A DNA stretch of 64,000 nt from Geosiphon pyriformis (taxonomy: Eukaryota; Glomeromycota; Glomeromycetes; Archaeosporales; Geosiphonaceae), in assembly GCA_016748015.1 (NCBI GenBank), contig JAAOMT010000718.1, positions 359,738-423,737 on the forward strand, read 5' to 3'. Each line of letters starts with the position of its first letter. Position 1 is the stretch's first letter. The notes below the pieces were generated by a model, which had not been told where the DNA came from, did not search any database, and saw only the letters and a list, made by a program, of their open reading frames with translations. Both the position numbers and the translations under genes were made by a program. Below are positions 23,476 through 34,568 of this stretch, in pieces.

Positions 23476-25585
23476 ATGTCTACAGATTATGGAGGTGCTA
23501 TTGGTATCGATTTAGGAACTACCTATTCGTGTGTCGCTGTATGGGAAAATGAACGAGTTGGTAAGTTCTTTTGGGTTTGCTACTCCCCTATAGAACGTTT
23601 CTTCTTTCAGCAACACGAGCGACAGCCAAGTGAGAGACCTAATCTTTCTTGAAATTTTTTGGTTTGTAATTAGAAATCATTGCGAATGAGCAGGGTAACC
23701 GAACAACTCCGTCTTATGTGGCTTTCTCCGAAAGTGAACGCCTCATTGGTGACGCTGCAAAGAATCAAGCGGCTATGAACCCGAAAAATACGGTATTCGA
23801 TGCCAAACGGCTAATTGGTCGTCGATTCGATGATCCTGAGGTTAAATCAGATATGAAACATTGGCCTTTTAAAGTAATTGAAAAGGATGGATCGCCATTG
23901 ATTCAGGTAGAATATCAGGGTGAACAAAAGAGTTTCACTCCGCAAGAGATTTCCTCGATGGTGCTGGTTCGAATGAAGGTAACAAAAATCATGTTCGAGG
24001 TCAGTTTTAATCACCATCATTGCTAACCCCTACTTTTGATTTTATTTAGGAAATTGCTGAAGGCAAACTGGGGAAAAAAGTTAAAAAGGCTGTTATTACT
24101 GTCCCAGCTTATTTTAACGACTCACAACGTCTAGCCACAAAAGACGCGGGCGCCATTGCCGGACTCGAGGTTTTACGTATTATTAATGAGCCTACGGCTG
24201 CTGCGATTGCTTACGGACTTGATTCTAAAGAGTCGAAAGAAAAGAATGTGCTTATTTTTGATTTGGGAGGAGGTACATTTGATGTTTCGCTTCTAAATAT
24301 CACTGGAGGTGTATTTGCCGTAAAAGCCACAGCTGGTGACACACATTTGGGTGGTGAAGATTTTGATAATAACCTGCTTGAACACTTTAAGCAAGAATTC
24401 AAGAGAAAGCACAAAAAAGAAATTTCGGATGATGCGCGCGCTATTCGTCGTTTGCGAACAGCTTGTGAACGTGCAAAGCGTGCTTTATCATCACTTACTC
24501 AAACTAGCGTTGAAATAGATTCATTGTTTGATGGTAATGATTTTCAAGCAACCATTACACGGGCCAAGTTTGAAGAATTAAATTCTTCACACTTTAACTC
24601 AACATTGGAACCGGTGCGAAAAGTTTTGAAAGATGCAAAGATGGAAAAGAAAGAGATTCATGAAATTGTATTAGTTGGTGGCTCTACGCGAATTCCTAAG
24701 ATACAATCCCTCTTGCAAGACTTATTTGATGGAAAAGAATTGAACAAATCTATCAATCCTGATGAAGCTGTTGCATATGGGGCAGCTGTCCAGGCAGCTG
24801 TGCTCACTAATCAAGCCGGTAATGAAAAGACTCAGGATCTTTTATTGTTGGACGTTGTCCCGCTCAGCTTGGGAGTGGAGACACAGGGTGGAGTAATGGC
24901 AGTTGTAGTTCCTCGAAATACACCGATTCCTACTATCAAGAAAAAAGTTTTTACGACTGCAGAAGAAAGTCAAACAATTGTGGAGTTCCCCGTGTATGAA
25001 GGAGAACGTCCAATGTGCAAAGATAACAATCTTCTCGGATCATTCGAGCTCTCTGGTATCCCACCAATGCCTCGTGGTGAAGCCGAACTCGAATGCACGT
25101 TCGATCTCAATGCTGACGGTATATTGAAAGTGACAGCCAAAGATAGGGCGACTGGAAGAAAAGCGAATATTACTATTTCAAATTCTGCTGGTCGTTTATC
25201 TGCCCAAGATATTGAACGTATGGTTGCAGAATCAGAGCGATTCAAAGAAGATGACAAAAAAAGTCAAGAGCGGGTGGAGGCTAAACAAGAACTTGAAAAT
25301 TATTTTTATCAAGTATTTGATTTTATAATTTGAATAATGGTTTTTTTTGGCATAATTGATATTGATTAGTTTTTCAATCTATAGATTCAAAACACAATCA
25401 GCGAACCTAACGTTGCTATGAAATTAAAAAGCGGTGACAAAGAATCGATTGAGAGCGCTTTGGCAGAGGTGGAGGCATTCTTTGAAAATTTCAATGATCC
25501 ATCAGTGGGCAAGGATGAAATCAATGCTACAAGAAAGAAGTTACAACGTATAGTTACTCGCGCTTTCGCTTCACTGAATCGTTAA
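23476..25585 (+). CDS. SSB: Ssb-type ribosome-associated Hsp70, four exons
   Basis: Exons 23476-23560, 23674-23978, 24050-25312 and 25385-25585 join to 617 residues. The ATPase domain shows [60 protein letters not shown] and [12 protein letters not shown]. The substrate domain shows [18 protein letters not shown] and [12 protein letters not shown]. Several features point to Ssb rather than Ssa: [15 protein letters not shown], the total length, the short lid, absence of a C-terminal EEVD, and a C terminus ending [16 protein letters not shown] that parallels the yeast Ssb end. Ssb acts at the ribosome exit tunnel with the RAC cochaperone in folding nascent chains. No heat-shock element was checked for. 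The assignment to Hsp70 is certain and to the Ssb branch strong. Confidence 0.93.
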
Positions 25586-26252
25586 GCTTCCTGTTGATTA
25601 TGTATGTCATGGACAAAATAGGTAAAATCTTATTTTTGTAATATAGGGCATGCTGTAACAAAACCAAACAAACTGAACATTATGTCGCAGGGAATTACAA
25701 GGCTCAAATTTGTATTATCAATATGAAATTAGTGGTTTTATAATGGTTTACTTATTTAAAATTAACTAATTTAAATAAAAAATATATTATGAAGCTTAAA
25801 CACTGTTAAATTAAATTATTATTTATACATATTTATTGACATTAATAACAATTAAAATATTGTAATTAAGATATTATTTTTGAAGGTCTAAAAATCTTAA
25901 TTTTAATTTTAATCCTTATATTTATGATTAATAATACGTTTAATAATAATATAATAAATTTAAAAAGCTTGAATATTTTAAAACGCACGATCCACATCTA
26001 TAATAACTAATTTGTAACTAGAACACATCACACTTTGTCAAAGCAATAAAACCAAACTTAATATTAAATAAATAAATTTTAATTGTACATTATATATTAA
26101 AATTTCTTATGTTTTATTAATAAAGTTTAATATATTTCATAAGTTTGAAAATTTGAAAAACAATAAATAATTATTACACAAAATAAAATTTGTTATATTT
26201 AAATATTATTTTAAAATGTTAAAATTTGTGTTTTTTAAATACATATATCCAT
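25586..26252. other. AT-rich spacer between converging genes
   Basis: 667 bases, over 75 percent AT by eye, with no supported gene. It is the 3' flank of both neighbours. Confidence 0.55.
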
Positions 26253-27242
26253 TTAATACTTTCGAGAAACACTAAATTCACCTTTATAAGCGTTACTCGG
26301 GCCAGATGTCAATGAAACTCCAGCTGTTTCCAAGGCACTTTCCATTAAGGTACCATAATCTTTGACCAATTCAGCTTCTTTCTGTCGCATGATATTATCA
26401 TAATCTCTCTTTGATTGTTCAATAGCCGTCAAATATTCATGTCTCTCAATGGAAAATGGATCATTGATGAGAAGATTATTTCGCTTTTATTGGGTTCAGT
26501 CACAAAAGAAGGAGTCCTAGTAGGGTAAGTTCACTGAGGACAATCATTACGGTTTATTTGAAATATAAGATCAGAAAAAGCTTACCATTCTGAATTCACT
26601 TAATTCCTCTCTGATTTTCTCGAATTCGTTTTTTGAAGCTTTTACTTATGTATCAAGATAAATTGAAAAATTCATTTTAGTCCATAAAAACAAATGATAG
26701 GGGTAGTGAATGCCAAAAAAACTATAGAGATTTCCCAATCACTTACATTTTTCTAAAACGCCACTTAAATTTCTATTCAAAGATGAAAGACCCCTGGCAA
26801 AGCTTTCTGGTGCATCTTGGATCAATAAAACGGACTTTTCTAAAGTATCACGTTCTCGGCCACTTCTGGAAGTCTTTTAAATCAAGGTCAAGATGAAGCC
26901 AAAGTTCAACTCTCCATAGACTATTCTTTTAGGCTAGAGATCCTTGCAAAAATGTGGGCGAAAATTTGGTCACCTCAAATTCTCGCACATAATTCTTCAC
27001 TTCAAGCTCAACATTCTCTTTGGGGTGACTGAACAGAGTATTGTAAAAATTTCCAATTTCTATTTGACATAAATAATAGGTGTGTGGTTTTACGAGAAAA
27101 AGTTAACAGACGATTAAAAGTAAATAGTGACCTCGAATAACATTTTTGGGATCGATTTCAAGCATAATGGGGATAAGAAACCTTGAGAATTCGCGATAAC
27201 AATCGCAAACTTTTCATTATATAACACCTGATCCAAATAGAT
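26253..27242 (-). CDS. Unidentified coiled-coil protein, multi-exon, 5' end unresolved
   Basis: Minus-strand exons can be chained in phase: a segment starting near 27209 giving YREFSRFLIPIMLEIDP and REIGNFYNTLFSHPK, then VKNYVREFE, then an exon with TLEKSVLLIQDAPESFARG and LNRNLSGVLEK, then NEFEKIREELSEFRM. The last exon has INDPFSIERHEYLTAIEQSK and ends GEFSVSRKY before a stop at 26253-26255. The result is an alpha-helical protein of at least 200 residues with heptad-like spacing, somewhat reminiscent of BAR-domain helices. No family is recognised. I could not find a convincing first exon, and exon edges are approximate. The gene faces the RNPS1-like gene head to head and may share its promoter. 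Confidence 0.4.
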
Positions 27243-27423
27243 CTGCAAATCAATGTTTAAAGGTTAAAAGTTTCTAGTTAACATTGAAGGTTTCTGTTTC
27301 TGAACTTGCGTGGAGACTTTATTATGTTAGTATGATTTCTACCAGAATGTGTAAAATAGTTGAAAACTTGTTGGTAATCAACTGATCTTTCTTTATTTTA
27401 AAATCTTGACCAACTTCCACAGG

Positions 27424-28403
27424 CCTAGAGCCACTTCCCGTGTAGGGAGCAGATCCCGCTCGCGGACACGCAGCCGCTCTCGTAGCCGTTCACTAAGAAC
27501 CGTGTCGCGTTCGCCTTCTCGCTCTCGGACTCGTTCTTATTCTTATTCTTCTAGGAGTCGTTCTCGCTCTTACTCCCCTAGTCGTTCCCGTTCTTTAACT
27601 CACTCACGCAGCCGCTCTCGTTCTCCCTATCAACGTAGGAGGGCTTCCCCACCACCATTAACGAAAATTATTGTAGAGAAGTTAACGAAGAACGTCACTG
27701 TTGCACACTTGACCGAAATATTTGGTTCCTTTGGTCATATCAACCATATTGATTTGCCGACCAATAGAAAATGTAAGGTCTAATCATTAGACCAAAGCTT
27801 TCTATTTTCGACTTATTAATTGGATTCTCTTTGAAATTAGGGAACGCCAACAGAGGGATTGCCTACATAGAATATGCATCAAGGGCAGAAGCTGAAAGGG
27901 CCATCAGTTATATGGATGGGGTACTATGAAAATTTTTTCTTCGAAATTCTTACTTATTAATTGCTGATTTGTATTAAATGCAATTCTTTAACACAGGGTC
28001 AACTTGATGGCTCTGAGCTCACATGTTCATTGGTTCCGAGGCGCCCTTCTCCACCGCCACCTCCGCGCCGCAGAGGTATTTAAATTTTCACATTGAATAT
28101 TATAATCTCATGAATCTCAAACTAATTCAAGTTTTATTTTATTAAATCAAAGTCCCAAGATATAACTCTCCTCCACGTAGGTTCGGACCAAGTAGTTATC
28201 GAGCTCGTGGGCGGTCTCCGATTCGTAGAAATTCACGATCTAGATCTCCGCGAAAGCGCCATTCATATTCTTACAGCTCTTATAGCTCTCGTAGTAGATC
28301 CAGAACACCTTATTCCAGAAGTCGCAGCAGAAGTTATTCTCGAAGCCATTCCAGGAGCCGATCTCGAACTCGCAGCAGGACTGAAAGTCGTAGTCGCTAT
28401 TGA
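27424..28403 (+). CDS. RNPS1: RNPS1-like SR protein (RS domain - RRM - RS domain), first exon not found
   Basis: Exons 27424-27772, 27841-27920, 27997-28075 and 28153-28403 join in phase. An N-terminal Arg/Ser-dipeptide domain (about 80 residues) is followed by one RRM (about residues 85-165) starting TKIIVEKLTKNVTVAHL, with RGIAYIEYASRAEAERAI as RNP1 and DGSELTCSLVPRRPSPPPPPRR at its end. A C-terminal Arg/Ser/Tyr tail ends ESRSRY. The RRM-with-Pro-tail order is that of RNPS1, a component of the ASAP complex peripheral to the exon-junction complex. A clear acceptor (pyrimidine tract then CAG) precedes 27424, and no in-frame ATG exists between the upstream stop and there. The start therefore lies in an unidentified upstream exon. 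Confidence 0.85.
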
Positions 28404-29234
28404 GTGCTATGAAATATCTTGCTTTTCTTCTAAATTGTCATATCTGTTTGATTCTTGTTGCTTTGCAAACGATGACATTTCCACTCAATATTATGGATTT
28501 TCTCATTCACGTTTAAGTTACTAATCTTTTTCATTACAATCACTAACAACCATTATATCTCACTCATCTTGATAGTGTATTCACTTTTTCTTTGCGAAAC
28601 TTGAAAAAATAATCGCATATTTCAAAACAGAGCTCTTTTGTCTACAAAAAAAAATAAAAAAGCGATTAAACCAAGTTCCTGATCTCCAAATGGCTACCTG
28701 TTGGTTTGCAATAGGTAAGTATAAAGATAATTATCGAGAGTAAAGTTTCTTATCAAGGGCGAGATAATAGTTATTAACAGAGATATTATTTTACATTTAT
28801 TTTTCTCCTAATAAATGTCACCCAAATAGATGGAATATTCAATTATAACAGAATTTGAATGATTTGGTTTATCAAATAAGAAGTAATAATAAATTCACTC
28901 CTGTCAGTTACAAGAAAGGTATGTATTTGAGCCTTTTAATTTTTGAATTTGTTGGATATAGTATTCTACACAGCAAAGAGATTTTCGATTTGATTATAAT
29001 ATTGATTATTTAATTCCAAAAAATTCAAACTTCCATAATCCCATTGACAAATTTTCTAGGCGAATCTTGCGTTCCTCATTCCCCTTTCTGAATTTAACAC
29101 GAAAGCTTACATTTTCTTTTTGCCTATGATTTATTACAAAATTTTCATAGTATTTATGATTACCTTTGCATAAGCAAAAATATTGTAGTCGACGCTTTCT
29201 AAACTCAAAGGTGGCGAGGATTTTGACAGTTTGG
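28404..29234. other. Spacer between converging RNPS1-like and Sec14-like genes
   Basis: About 830 bases. A short potential start with a donor-like site (near 28690-28715, plus strand) was noted but leads to no continuing exon. No supported gene. Confidence 0.5.
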
Positions 29235-30738
29235 TTACGAAGCTCTTGTAATTGGGGGTATGTTTTTCAATATGACAGAGGGCACACATCCACCTATAAA
29301 TCGACAGGAAATAAGCTTATTTTTAATGTTAGATTCTAAAATGGCCTATAACCACCACCAAGATCTTATTACCAGGTATGTGGGAACAGGTACAAGCACC
29401 TCCAAGGAATGAGGGAAGATTTTCTTCCGGAATATGTTCTAAAAGTGTTTTCTAATGAAATTGAAATCAGTATTTAAATTAAAATTTAAATAAAAACAAC
29501 CTTATTTATACCTTGTAATCTTTCCCGAATATGTGTACTTTTTCCAATGTCCTGGGCTCCAACCATCTCTTTGCAATAGCCCATATACTTACAAAAATAA
29601 ATGGTGCATTCACTATAAAAAGTTTTCCCAATCTTTCGGGATAATGCATTTGATCTAAATCAATCAATTCGCGAAACATATTCATTGCGGCCATATTTAA
29701 ATCTATTTAATTTTCGGTTCTTCCATTAATAATCAATCTTTCAACAAAAATTAGAAGCAGGTAAAATGAAGAAATTTTCTGAATTACAATGAAAGCCCAT
29801 CCCCTCACAATCAAAAATGGCAATATGTTTGTCAATAATCTTTCCTGTGCGTGCACTCAATTCAGGCATGATAACACGATTTGTTGTTTCTTGGCATTTA
29901 AGATGCCAAGAAATTAAATCTTCTAGTTTGATAAATTTTGCAAAGTTTTTTAGATCATGATAGCCCTAAATTCTCCACGATATTAATAAGAGATGAAGAA
30001 TTAAAATCTAGTTTTGAACAAAAGCATTCAATTGAAACTCACCAAGCGTTCAATGAAGAGAGCTTGACCATATTTATCAGTTTTATGCAAAGCGTGCCCC
30101 CCAAAATAATTGTAAATTAGCAGGATAAAATCAGGCACTCCTTCGACACCTTCCACGTTAGCATCTGGCAAAAATGGCTCCAACCCACGGACCGGGTATG
30201 GTATTGGAGTCCCGGGATTAAGAACAGGCAAAGGAATAGAATCTATTTGTTTCTCAAGACGCCATTTTGTGGTTTCTAAGAGCTGTTGTTTTGCGCTTTC
30301 CTATATTTCATGGAAAATTATATGAATATTTAAGGATGAATTATAATATGTAATACTCCATTAAGAAATAACATACCAGTTGAAAATTCTTTGCAACCAA
30401 ATATCGTAATAAAGCCTAAAGTAATAATTACAAATTCAACAAGTTAAACCATATTCAAACTATTGCGAAATTAAATGTTTTGGTTGGAGTACTAAAGATA
30501 TTTTCTTCAAAAATTAAATTGAGAAGTTATTCTTGATTTTTTGGCGTTGAAACTTTAATCAAGTTACCTGATCATCATATAATATATTATCCTCACCCAA
30601 CAATTCACGAAACTTGTTTAAAAACTGGGTCTCTTTGTCGGGGGTCAATTGGGATATATCATCTGTAAGAATATTTGATGATTCCCTGCTTTTTGTAGTT
30701 GAGTAGACATTAGTTTCGGTTGAAGAACGTAGCCACAT
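29235..30738 (-). CDS. Sec14-like CRAL-TRIO lipid-transfer protein
   Basis: ATG at 30738, stop TAA at 29235-29237, about seven exons. The N-terminal CRAL-TRIO-N helix bundle shows KFRELLGEDNILYDDQALLRY and KNFQLESAKQQLLETTKWRL. The lipid-binding lobe shows DKYGQALFIERLG, IAIFDCEGMGFHC, DLDQMHYPERLGKLFIVNAP, FVSIWAIAKRWLEPRT and HIPEENLPSFLGGACTC. It ends soon after at a GGC motif, as in fungal Sec14 proteins. An expanded loop (SIPLPVLNPGTPIPYPVRG) lies in the N-terminal part. The family exchanges phosphatidylinositol and a second ligand and supports phosphoinositide synthesis on Golgi and other membranes. It is not Sec14 itself with certainty, since fungi have several paralogues. Confidence 0.88.
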
Positions 30739-31463
30739 TTTTAATTATAAAAAGAGAAGTAAAGAAAATTGAAAAAAAAAACAGGTACAAACCAAAGAAC
30801 TTTAAATGATAAACCAAGAGACCACGCGTAAAAGATCTCGGATCTAATAGTTACAAAAAAATTTAGATAAGGTGTCATATATCTCACATTTTAAATTAGA
30901 TGAACATGGCTTGTAATACTATTGATAATTTTAATTTAATTTAAAATACAAGAATAGGACAGAGAATTAGAGTAAATAATAAGCAATGCCCTATTTTCAC
31001 AATAATATCAATGTTCATTAAAATAGCAAAAAATTCAAAAAAATTATAAAATTTATATACATAATGTTTGATAAAAATTATATTACTATTATATGTGAAA
31101 AGATTAATACAATTAATGATTGTTAAAAAAACCATAAAGACCCGCCGATCGAAATTAAAAATATTTAAAATTTTTATCTTTTAATAAAATGAATTAAAAA
31201 GTTATCCAAATTTAAAATACAAAAAAACTTGAAAATTTAGGTAGAGTAAAAGTTTATTTAATGAAAAAATGAATTATTAAAAAGAGTATTAATTAATGGG
31301 ATTAATTTTAATGTAAAGTTTATTAAAGTTTATTAAATACTTGTTTGAAAAAAAATCGTCAAATATATAAGATACTATTGTTTTTTGTTTTAAAGTTTTA
31401 ATAAATAAATTACAATATGAAAATGTCTTTAATTATACAATACACGCTTTTTTTTATATAAAA

Positions 31464-31502
<39 letters not shown>

Positions 31503-32264
31503 TGCTAAAAAAAAATTTATAATATTTGTATTTACAAATGAAAAATACATAATAAATGTATATATTTATCAAAAAAATTACTTATTTTATAAAATTATTT
31601 CTTATTTTAATTATATTTAATATTTTATATTAAATAATTAACTAATTTATAAATTTCAATTTTAAAAATTGAACTAAAACTTACAAAGACTTTAAAAAGC
31701 TTATTTCAAAACTTTAAATTGTAAAAATATTTGCAAAACACTTTTGGCTAAAACAATTAGAATTCGCACCTACTGATGAATTAAAAGTGTTAAAAAATTT
31801 TGCAACTGAACGGACTAATTAAATAGTCTATCCATCATGTATGAAAGATATTAAACTTTGAGAGTTCGAATACTTGGTACATACATTTCAGAATAACCTA
31901 ATATAACTCAATTGTCCTGAAAAATCCTTTAATTAAATCTCCTTAACAACTTTGCACAATTTGGGAATTATTCTCGAAAGAGACATTACTTGAGGAATCA
32001 AAACTTTAAAACCAAAGACTCCCAGTACTATTATTTTTGTAAAACAATGTTTTATGAATAATATGACAAAATCCATTCGTTTGTTCCCTGAAAGTAAAAA
32101 TTCCCAAGGAAAAAATTCCCACATAAATATTTAAAATATATCCAACTCATGTATTTTCAGGAAATATCTTTTTAAGCTGGCCATTACCCATACCCAATAT
32201 TTCAAATATTCATTCCTCTGTTAATATCTTGGGTGTACGCCAAGTTCATGTTCATCGGTGAGAA
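30739..32264. other. AT-rich spacer with TAA microsatellite
   Basis: About 1.5 kb. Promoter side of the Sec14-like gene, then extremely AT-rich DNA with a TAA microsatellite at about 31466-31502. A 63-codon minus-strand frame (31933-32124) is not convincing. No supported gene. Confidence 0.55.
31466..31502. repeat. TAA trinucleotide microsatellite
   Basis: About 12 units of TAA in AT-rich spacer. Confidence 0.85.
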
Positions 32265-33077
32265 TTACCGCAACAGCAAATTATTGCCGGCTATAGTCTG
32301 GATGAGGGTAGTAATCATTCCCATTTGTTCAGGAGTGAGATTTGAGTTTAAAGTTTGAATAGGAATGTCGTTGTCAAGGGATGTATTTGAATTAAAAACT
32401 AATGGAGCCGGAGCTAATTGCGACCCTGGGGATGGCTTTGATACATTATTCATCTTTTGATGACAAATCGAGGAACGAGAGTTATCAATAGCACTAGGCA
32501 AATTAGCTCCATACATGACATTGAATTTAGGTTGTCTGTTCAGAGAATTGACAATAACCAGCCATTCCTTCATTTGATGGACTCGCATATATTCAAATTC
32601 GGATCTTTGGCTTATGCGCAACATTTTGTGCTCTTTAATGTATTGCCCGTTCAAATCATCAATATTAAGATATGATTCATCCTCTAAAGGATTTTCGATT
32701 AAATGTGAGATGGCTTCATTGACATCAAAGAAGCTTGAGGATGTGAAAGTATCAATTTTAGCCGAGTTTGGATCATTTCGTAGAAAATTACAAAATGTTT
32801 TATCAAAGGTCATCCCATTCAAAGGAGAAGTGTATGAATGTTGTCTGGTGAGGTTCTGATCAATACCCATGTAGAAATTTTTGCGTAACTCCTGGGTTTC
32901 ACGAGCATGTCTTGCAGCAAGCTTTTGTAGCTGCTTTTGGTGTTTTGCTTTATGGTAGGTAAGCCTTTGGCAATTGTAATTGGCTTCTTCTCTAGCGTTG
33001 CTAGGTGGCTTCAGAAGTCCTTCTTCGTCGTCACTTTCTGGAATTTCTTCCAACATTTCCCAGAATAAATCCTCCAT
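32265..33077 (-). CDS. Orphan 270-residue protein of unknown function
   Basis: A single uninterrupted frame from an ATG at 33077 to the stop at 32265. The N terminus is acidic (MEDLFWEMLEEIPESDDEEG), followed by a basic, His/Gln-rich helix with YHKAKHQKQLQKLAARHA and ETQELRKNFYMGI, likely a short coiled coil. The remainder is Asn/Ser-rich and probably disordered, and the last 25 residues are hydrophobic (TPEQMGMITTLIQTIAG). No family is recognised. The gene diverges from proteasome beta-1 across 231 bases. Lack of introns is unusual here and may mark a young or rapidly evolving gene. The intact length and sensible composition support it being real. Confidence 0.6.
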   Translation of the reverse strand: MEDLFWEMLEEIPESDDEEGLLKPPSNAREEANYNCQRLTYHKAKHQKQLQKLAARHARETQELRKNFYMGIDQNLTRQHSYTSPLNGMTFDKTFCNFLRNDPNSAKIDTFTSSSFFDVNEAISHLIENPLEDESYLNIDDLNGQYIKEHKMLRISQRSEFEYMRVHQMKEWLVIVNSLNRQPKFNVMYGANLPSAIDNSRSSICHQKMNNVSKPSPGSQLAPAPLVFNSNTSLDNDIPIQTLNSNLTPEQMGMITTLIQTIAGNNLLLR

Positions 33078-33308
33078 TCTACTCTATATGGGAAGGAAGG
33101 AGTTGGAAAAATTGCAGACCAGAGGGAACGTTTATAGGCTTTACACATAAATCCATTTAAAAAATGAGCCTAGTTTGAAAGCTCAAATTATTTTAGCATA
33201 TTCAAATTCCATAGATTTTACACGCACATCTAATTTCAATCAACCTATAGAAAATCAAACAAAGCTTACGCAACTTACCATTCTTCCTTTCTAAACCAAA
33301 GATCCAAA
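33078..33308. promoter_or_regulatory. Shared divergent promoter region (orphan gene / proteasome beta-1)
   Basis: 231 bases separate two ATGs pointing in opposite directions, so both promoters and 5' UTRs must fit here. No specific box was recognised. Confidence 0.4.
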
Positions 33309-34297
33309 ATGTCTTTGAAGTCTGGCGAAATCAATTTAGGAGCAAGTATTTCTAATCCTTTTCCCTTTCCTATTATCTGTTGATTAAACTTACTGGGTGC
33401 CCCTCATTTATAAGACATCCATTATGGCAGTGCAATTTGCCAAGGGTGTCGTTATTGGAGCTGACACACGTACTACAACTGGTTCTTACATTTCTAACCG
33501 GGTTACCGATAAACTGACCCCAGTTCACGAAAAGATTTATTGTTGTCGCTCTGGGAGTGCAGCAGATACTCAGGCAATTGCAGATATAGTTCAATATTAT
33601 TTGCAAATGTATCAGTAAATATCGCCCCTCGAAATGTTTTTCAACGGCAAAATTCATTTTTTTTGGAAGATAGAAATTTAAATTTGTTTTGAAAATAGCA
33701 TGCAACTAGGAGAGCTTCCTACGGTGCAAACAGCTTCAGCCTTGTTTCAAGAAATTTGCTATACAAACAAAGACAATCTTATGGCTGGAATTATTGTAGC
33801 AGGATGGGATGAGCATGATGGCGCAAGTGTTTATAATGTTCCTCTTGGTGGGTCACTACATAGACAGCCGTTTGCAATTGGAGGTAATGTGGGGATGATT
33901 TTTTGTTTTAATCATCATTGGGAATTTATTTACCAGAGGAAAATGGCTACTTACATGAGTTTTTTCATTCATTCATTCATTCATTCTACTAGGAAGTGGT
34001 TCAACTTACATTTACGGGTATTGCGATGCTAGCTATAGAACCGGTATGACGCAGGATGAATGTGTAGATTTCGTAAAAAATGGTGAATATATAATAGAAA
34101 AATAATTGCATTACACCGAGATTTTGTTTTAAACATCTATTCACAATTTCAAATAAATAGCTCTCGCTTTGGCCATGTCTCGAGATGGATCTTCAGGTGG
34201 ATGCATTCGGTTAGCGATCATTACAGAAACTGGAGTGGAAAAAATATTCATCCCAGGAGATCAATTGCCAGGTGAATTTAAATCTCGATGTTCTTAA
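33309..34297 (+). CDS. PRE3: 20S proteasome beta-1 subunit (yeast Pre3, caspase-like activity), five exons
   Basis: Exons 33309-33341, 33415-33614, 33699-33883, 33993-34082 and 34161-34297 join to 214 residues. The first exon encodes only the 11-residue propeptide ending ...INLG. Exon 2 starts exactly at the catalytic Thr1 (TSIMAVQF). Asp17 lies in [11 protein letters not shown] and Lys33 in [10 protein letters not shown], both at the expected spacing, with the [11 protein letters not shown] and [12 protein letters not shown] motifs further on. The protein forms the caspase-like active site of the 20S core after autocatalytic removal of the propeptide. Intron 1 begins GCAAGT, so it would be a GC-AG intron placed precisely at the processing site. 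The last exon reads past the usual GDQLPG end for five codons before TAA. Confidence 0.95.
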
Positions 34298-34568
34298 ATA
34301 TACGCATTTTCTAGTTCAACATTGCAATTAAAATATATACAATTTTTACTATATTTAGTATTCTGGGAAGGTTAAATCAGTGTTAAATACATTAATATAA
34401 TATAAAATCTTGTCTTATTAAAAAATTTGTCTCGTTAAAGTTTACATATGACGGGAAACTTAATAATAACTATAGATAATCTGAGATCTAGCACGTGACA
34501 TTTAAACGTTTTCGTTGATTGACATTTCTCGAAAGGAAAATTTTATAGTATTTGACATTTTCACCATC

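Noticed and set aside
31933-32124. 63-codon minus-strand frame
   Set aside because: Short, hydrophobic, in AT-rich spacer, with no recognisable content or splice partners.
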